Source: Verrucomicrobiales bacterium
Lineage (GTDB): Bacteria; Verrucomicrobiota; Verrucomicrobiia; Limisphaerales; J093
Reading direction: 5' to 3'
Assembly (NCBI GenBank): GCA_015075445.1
Contig: JABTUJ010000036.1
Span: 45,807-109,806, forward strand
Length of the DNA stretch: 64,000 nt
Positions 61,496-64,000 of this stretch are shown here, piece after piece. A model generated the notes under the pieces. The model was not told where the DNA came from, ran no database searches, and saw only the letters and a list, made by a program, of their open reading frames with translations. The position numbers were made by a program, and so were the translations under genes. Numbering within the stretch: the stretch's first letter is position 1; each line of letters starts with the position of its first letter.

Positions 61496-61633
61496 CTAGA
61501 CCGGGGTGAGCCGCTTCCGTCCCACCCGGCGTCGGCGGTTGATAACGATGCGCCCGCCGCGCGTGGACATGCGGGCCAGAAAACCGTGCTGACGCTTCCG
61601 GCGGATCTTCGATGGTTGATACTGGCGTTTCAT
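61496..61633 (-). CDS. rpmH: 50S ribosomal protein L34
   Basis: 45 aa. MKRQYQPSKIRRKRQHGFLA then RMSTRGGRIVINRRRRVGRK is L34 over its entire length. ATG 61633 is the only sensible start although the frame is open far upstream. It heads the rpmH-rnpA-yidD-yidC-khpB cluster. Confidence 0.98.
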   Translation of the reverse strand: MKRQYQPSKIRRKRQHGFLARMSTRGGRIVINRRRRVGRKRLTPV

Positions 61634-61817
61634 GATCGACAAGCTGAGCCGGAGCCGACAGCCGGTCCCCGCGGCGTCGCTGCTGCCCGCCGTTGGGTCC
61701 GTCACTCCGTAAACAGGAGTGCGGAGCATACCGGGGGACGACTTTACGTCAAGTTCGGCAAGCAGCGGAGAACCGCCTCCACCGCCTCCAACGCCCTCGC
61801 CGGATGATCCCCTGTAG

Positions 61818-61837
61818 GCCGGATGCCCCCATCCGGC
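61818..61837. repeat. Perfect short palindrome between rpmH and kamA
   Basis: GCCGGATG CCCC CATCCGGC, an 8-bp stem with a 4-base loop, preceded by TGTAG. It could be a hairpin element or a protein-binding site in the shared promoter region of the divergent rpmH and kamA genes; there is no T-run to make it a terminator. Confidence 0.6.
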
Positions 61838-61922
61838 GATCCGGTCCGGCCCAAAACGCGGCCGATTGGCGGACCGGGCCCCCACCTTGACACCCCCCCG
61901 ACCGCTTCTATAGTCCGCTACA

Positions 61923-63155
61923 ATGTTCAACGCTGAACCTGCGGTGGCCAGCGAGGAGCCTCCTGCTTCAGAGCCACTCGCCGCGCTCAAGCACTTTCGC
62001 CCAGCCGGGCGCGGCTTCTGGGCAGACGTTCCCGATCCCCTCTGGAACGACTGGAGATGGCAGCTCCGCCACCGCATCACCACCCTCGAACAACTCGAGC
62101 GCCTCCTCCCCACGCTCACCCCGGAGGAACGCGCCGGGGCCATCCTGGCCAACCAGAAACTGGCCATGGCCATCACCCCGTATTTCTTCAACCTCATCGA
62201 CCCCGGCGACGAGTTCTGCCCCATCCGCCGCCAGGTCATCCCCCGCCTGGAGGAAACCGACACCGCACCGTGGGAGATGACCGACCCGTGCGGTGAGGAC
62301 AGCCACGCCCCCGTCCCGGGCCTTGTGCATCGGTACCCTGACCGCGTCCTCTTCCTGGTCACCGACCGTTGTGCCGCCTATTGCCGCTATTGCACCCGCT
62401 CCCGCCTGGTCAGCAACGCCGCGGGCTACGATTTCCATCCCGAGTTTGACCGGCAACTCGACTACATCGCCCGCACGCCGGCGATCCGCGACGTCCTGCT
62501 CAGCGGCGGCGATCCCCTCCTGTTCAACGACGAGAAGCTCGAGGACCTGCTCAGCCGCCTCCGCGCCATCCCCCACGTCGAGTTCGTGCGCCTCGGGACC
62601 CGCATCCCGATCTTCCTCCCCCAGCGCATCACGTCGGAGCTCTGCCAGATGCTGCGCCCGTTCCATCCGCTCTTCGTCAGCATCCACTCGAATCATCCCC
62701 GCGAACTCACCACCGAGGTGCGCGAAGCCCTCGGCCGACTGGCCGACGCCGGCATCCCGCTCGGCAACCAGTCCGTGCTCCTGCGCCACGTCAACGACGA
62801 CGTGCAGGTGATGAAAGCCCACGTGCAGAAGCTCCTCCTCTGTCGTGTCCGCCCTTACTACCTCTACCAGTGCGACCTGATCGCCGGCTCCGCCCACCTG
62901 CGGGCCAGCGTCCGCAAAGGCCTCGAGATCATGGACGGCCTCCGCGGCCACACCACCGGCTATGCGGTCCCCACCTATGTCATCGACGCCCCGGGCGGCG
63001 GCGGCAAGGTCCCGGTCAGCCCCGAGTATGTCCTCAGCCGTAACAAGGACCGCGTCGTGATCCGCAACTACGAGGGCAAGATCTTCGAGTACCCGGAAGC
63101 CATGGACGGACGGCCCCTGTTCCGTGCCTCGGTCGGGAGTCTGAACGAGACCTGA
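61923..63155 (+). CDS. kamA: KamA-family lysine 2,3-aminomutase (radical SAM)
   Basis: 410 aa. The radical SAM motif is CAAYCRYC (Cys150, Cys154, Cys157) within VTDRCAAYCRYCTRSR. LLSGGDPLLFNDEKLEDLLS, VSIHSNHPRELTTEVREAL and PYYLYQCDLIAGSAHLRASV then RKGLEIMDGLRGHTTGYAVP are family landmarks, including the Lys/PLP and substrate regions. It interconverts L-lysine and beta-lysine with PLP and SAM. EF-P modifying EpmB is a relative; the length and C-terminal extension favour KamA. The stop overlaps the nth start (TGATG). Confidence 0.93.
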   Translation: MFNAEPAVASEEPPASEPLAALKHFRPAGRGFWADVPDPLWNDWRWQLRHRITTLEQLERLLPTLTPEERAGAILANQKLAMAITPYFFNLIDPGDEFCPIRRQVIPRLEETDTAPWEMTDPCGEDSHAPVPGLVHRYPDRVLFLVTDRCAAYCRYCTRSRLVSNAAGYDFHPEFDRQLDYIARTPAIRDVLLSGGDPLLFNDEKLEDLLSRLRAIPHVEFVRLGTRIPIFLPQRITSELCQMLRPFHPLFVSIHSNHPRELTTEVREALGRLADAGIPLGNQSVLLRHVNDDVQVMKAHVQKLLLCRVRPYYLYQCDLIAGSAHLRASVRKGLEIMDGLRGHTTGYAVPTYVIDAPGGGGKVPVSPEYVLSRNKDRVVIRNYEGKIFEYPEAMDGRPLFRASVGSLNET

Positions 63156-63811
63156 TGCCCCGCGAGACTGCGTCCGACCGCGCGCAACGTCTCACCGGCC
63201 TCCTCGAAGGCCTGCGGCGGACCTATCCGGACGCACACTGCGAGCTCCTCCACCGCAACCCGCTCGAGTTGCTCGTGGCCACCATCCTCTCTGCGCAGTG
63301 CACCGATCGGCGCGTGAACCAGGTCACCCCCGGGCTGTTCGCCCGCTACCCCACCGCGGCGGCCTACGCGCAGGCCCCGCGCGCGGAGCTCGAGGACGCC
63401 ATCCGTTCCACCGGCTTCTTTCGCAACAAAGCCCGCAGCATCCAGGCCTGCTGCCAGCGGCTCGTCGAAGGCCACGGCGGCGAGGTGCCCCGCACCATGG
63501 ACGAGCTCACCCAACTCGACGGCGTCGGGCGCAAGACCGCCAACGTAATTCTCGGGACCGCCTTCGGCCGGAACGAGGGCGTGGTGGTGGATACCCATGT
63601 TGCCCGCCTGGCCCGGCGGCTTGGCCTTACGCGCCACACGCAGCCCGAGAAGATCGAACAGGACCTCATGCGGCAGGTGCCCCGCGAGCACTGGACCCGC
63701 CTCAGTCACTGGCTCATCTGGCACGGGCGCCGCCGCTGTCGCGCCCGCAAGCCCGACTGTCTGCACTGCGAACTCGCCGCGCTCTGCCCTGTCACGCAAA
63801 GCGGCGCTTAA
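63155..63811 (+). CDS. nth: Endonuclease III
   Basis: 218 aa DNA glycosylase/AP lyase that removes oxidised pyrimidines in base-excision repair. The helix-hairpin-helix LTQLDGVGRKTANVILG carries catalytic Lys127, VVDTHVARLARRLGLT carries Asp146, and the C-terminal [4Fe-4S] motif is C-x6-C-x2-C-x5-C (Cys195, 202, 205, 211). The start overlaps the kamA stop by one base (TGATG), so the two genes are coupled. Confidence 0.96.
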   Translation: MPRETASDRAQRLTGLLEGLRRTYPDAHCELLHRNPLELLVATILSAQCTDRRVNQVTPGLFARYPTAAAYAQAPRAELEDAIRSTGFFRNKARSIQACCQRLVEGHGGEVPRTMDELTQLDGVGRKTANVILGTAFGRNEGVVVDTHVARLARRLGLTRHTQPEKIEQDLMRQVPREHWTRLSHWLIWHGRRRCRARKPDCLHCELAALCPVTQSGA

Positions 63812-63860
63812 GCGCGACGCACTCCATACGCTCCGCGTCCACCCACCACGTTGGAAGAAC

Positions 63861-63963
63861 GCAATGGGGTCAAACATTGACATTTGACATTCTATCGCCC
63901 CCCCCCCCAACGCCTGCCGCCGCGCGGCGACGATTGTCAAATGTCAATGTTTGACCCCATTGC
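63861..63963. repeat. Perfect 29-bp inverted repeat with 45-bp spacer
   Basis: Arms at 63861-63889 and 63935-63963 are exact reverse complements; the core reads GGGGTCAAACATTGACATTT. The spacer contains a C-run of about a dozen bases. It resembles hairpins that flank REP-associated (Y1) transposase genes in other bacteria, but no such gene is inside it. Confidence 0.9.
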
Positions 63964-64000
63964 CTGTTCCCACCGTCCCATCGCCCCACCGTCCCACCGT

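Noticed and set aside
61818..61837. Rho-independent terminator
   Set aside because: No T-run on either side and it lies between divergent gene starts, where no transcript should end.
61634..61922. Replication origin near rpmH
   Set aside because: There is no dnaA gene and no DnaA-box cluster was seen; the rpmH cluster alone is not evidence.

Overview
The window looks like chromosome of a high-GC Verrucomicrobiota bacterium, probably of the Pedosphaerales/Limisphaerales type. This is inferred from its gene repertoire: a Tat-type Gfo/Idh/MocA oxidoreductase, ThuA-like, sulfatase and GH95/GH106-like enzymes, an ECF sigma factor beside a WD40 Ser/Thr kinase, LamG and F5/8C modules, and secreted proteins ending in short FRRK- or FYRLV-type tails. 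No database search was possible. No rRNA, tRNA, CRISPR array or insertion sequence was seen.

Layout. 1-13 kb is mostly ordinary: the end of a YggS-like PLP protein, trpS, an rlmI-like rRNA methyltransferase, a Gfo/Idh/MocA oxidoreductase, a VIT/VWA protein, a SixA-like phosphatase, a lipoprotein, a c-type heme sensor-like protein, a CRTAC1-like FG-GAP protein and pyrG. 13-24 kb is a decaying, repeat-rich stretch with broken uppP, thuA and vapBC genes, duplicated DUF4058 units, a 5'-truncated LVIVD-repeat protein, and two paralogous secreted proteins that share an almost identical 383-bp leader. 24-29 kb holds an ECF sigma factor followed by a 1338-aa kinase/WD40 protein. 29-43 kb mixes damaged regulators, toxin-antitoxin debris and carbohydrate genes: a sulfatase, a GH43/F5-8C/LamG pseudogene, a frameshifted GH43-like gene and a GH95-like enzyme. 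43-48 kb carries two intact, translationally coupled glycoside hydrolases. 48-64 kb is again intact housekeeping: an NADPH-FMN reductase, an NtrC-type regulator, proS, an FAH-family hydrolase, pyrH-frr-gmhB-kdsB-argH, the rpmH-rnpA-yidD-yidC-jag cluster (yidD frameshifted), kamA and nth.

The carbohydrate genes suggest breakdown of a sulfated, deoxysugar-rich polysaccharide, but several are broken, so the locus is at least partly eroded. Five toxin-antitoxin loci are damaged, and in each case the toxin is truncated, frameshifted or missing.

The most unusual signal is a set of repeats with an exact 7-bp period at several unlinked places. One is a 20-unit array of AAG(C/T)TC(A/G) at 53151-53290; shorter arrays lie at 7334, 10658, 10802 and 13028, and two sit in frame inside the kinase gene. 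Two arrays share a flanking tail, so they look like related dispersed elements. Palindromic elements (around 6973, 11059 and 63861) and the shared 383-bp leader are the other main points of interest.
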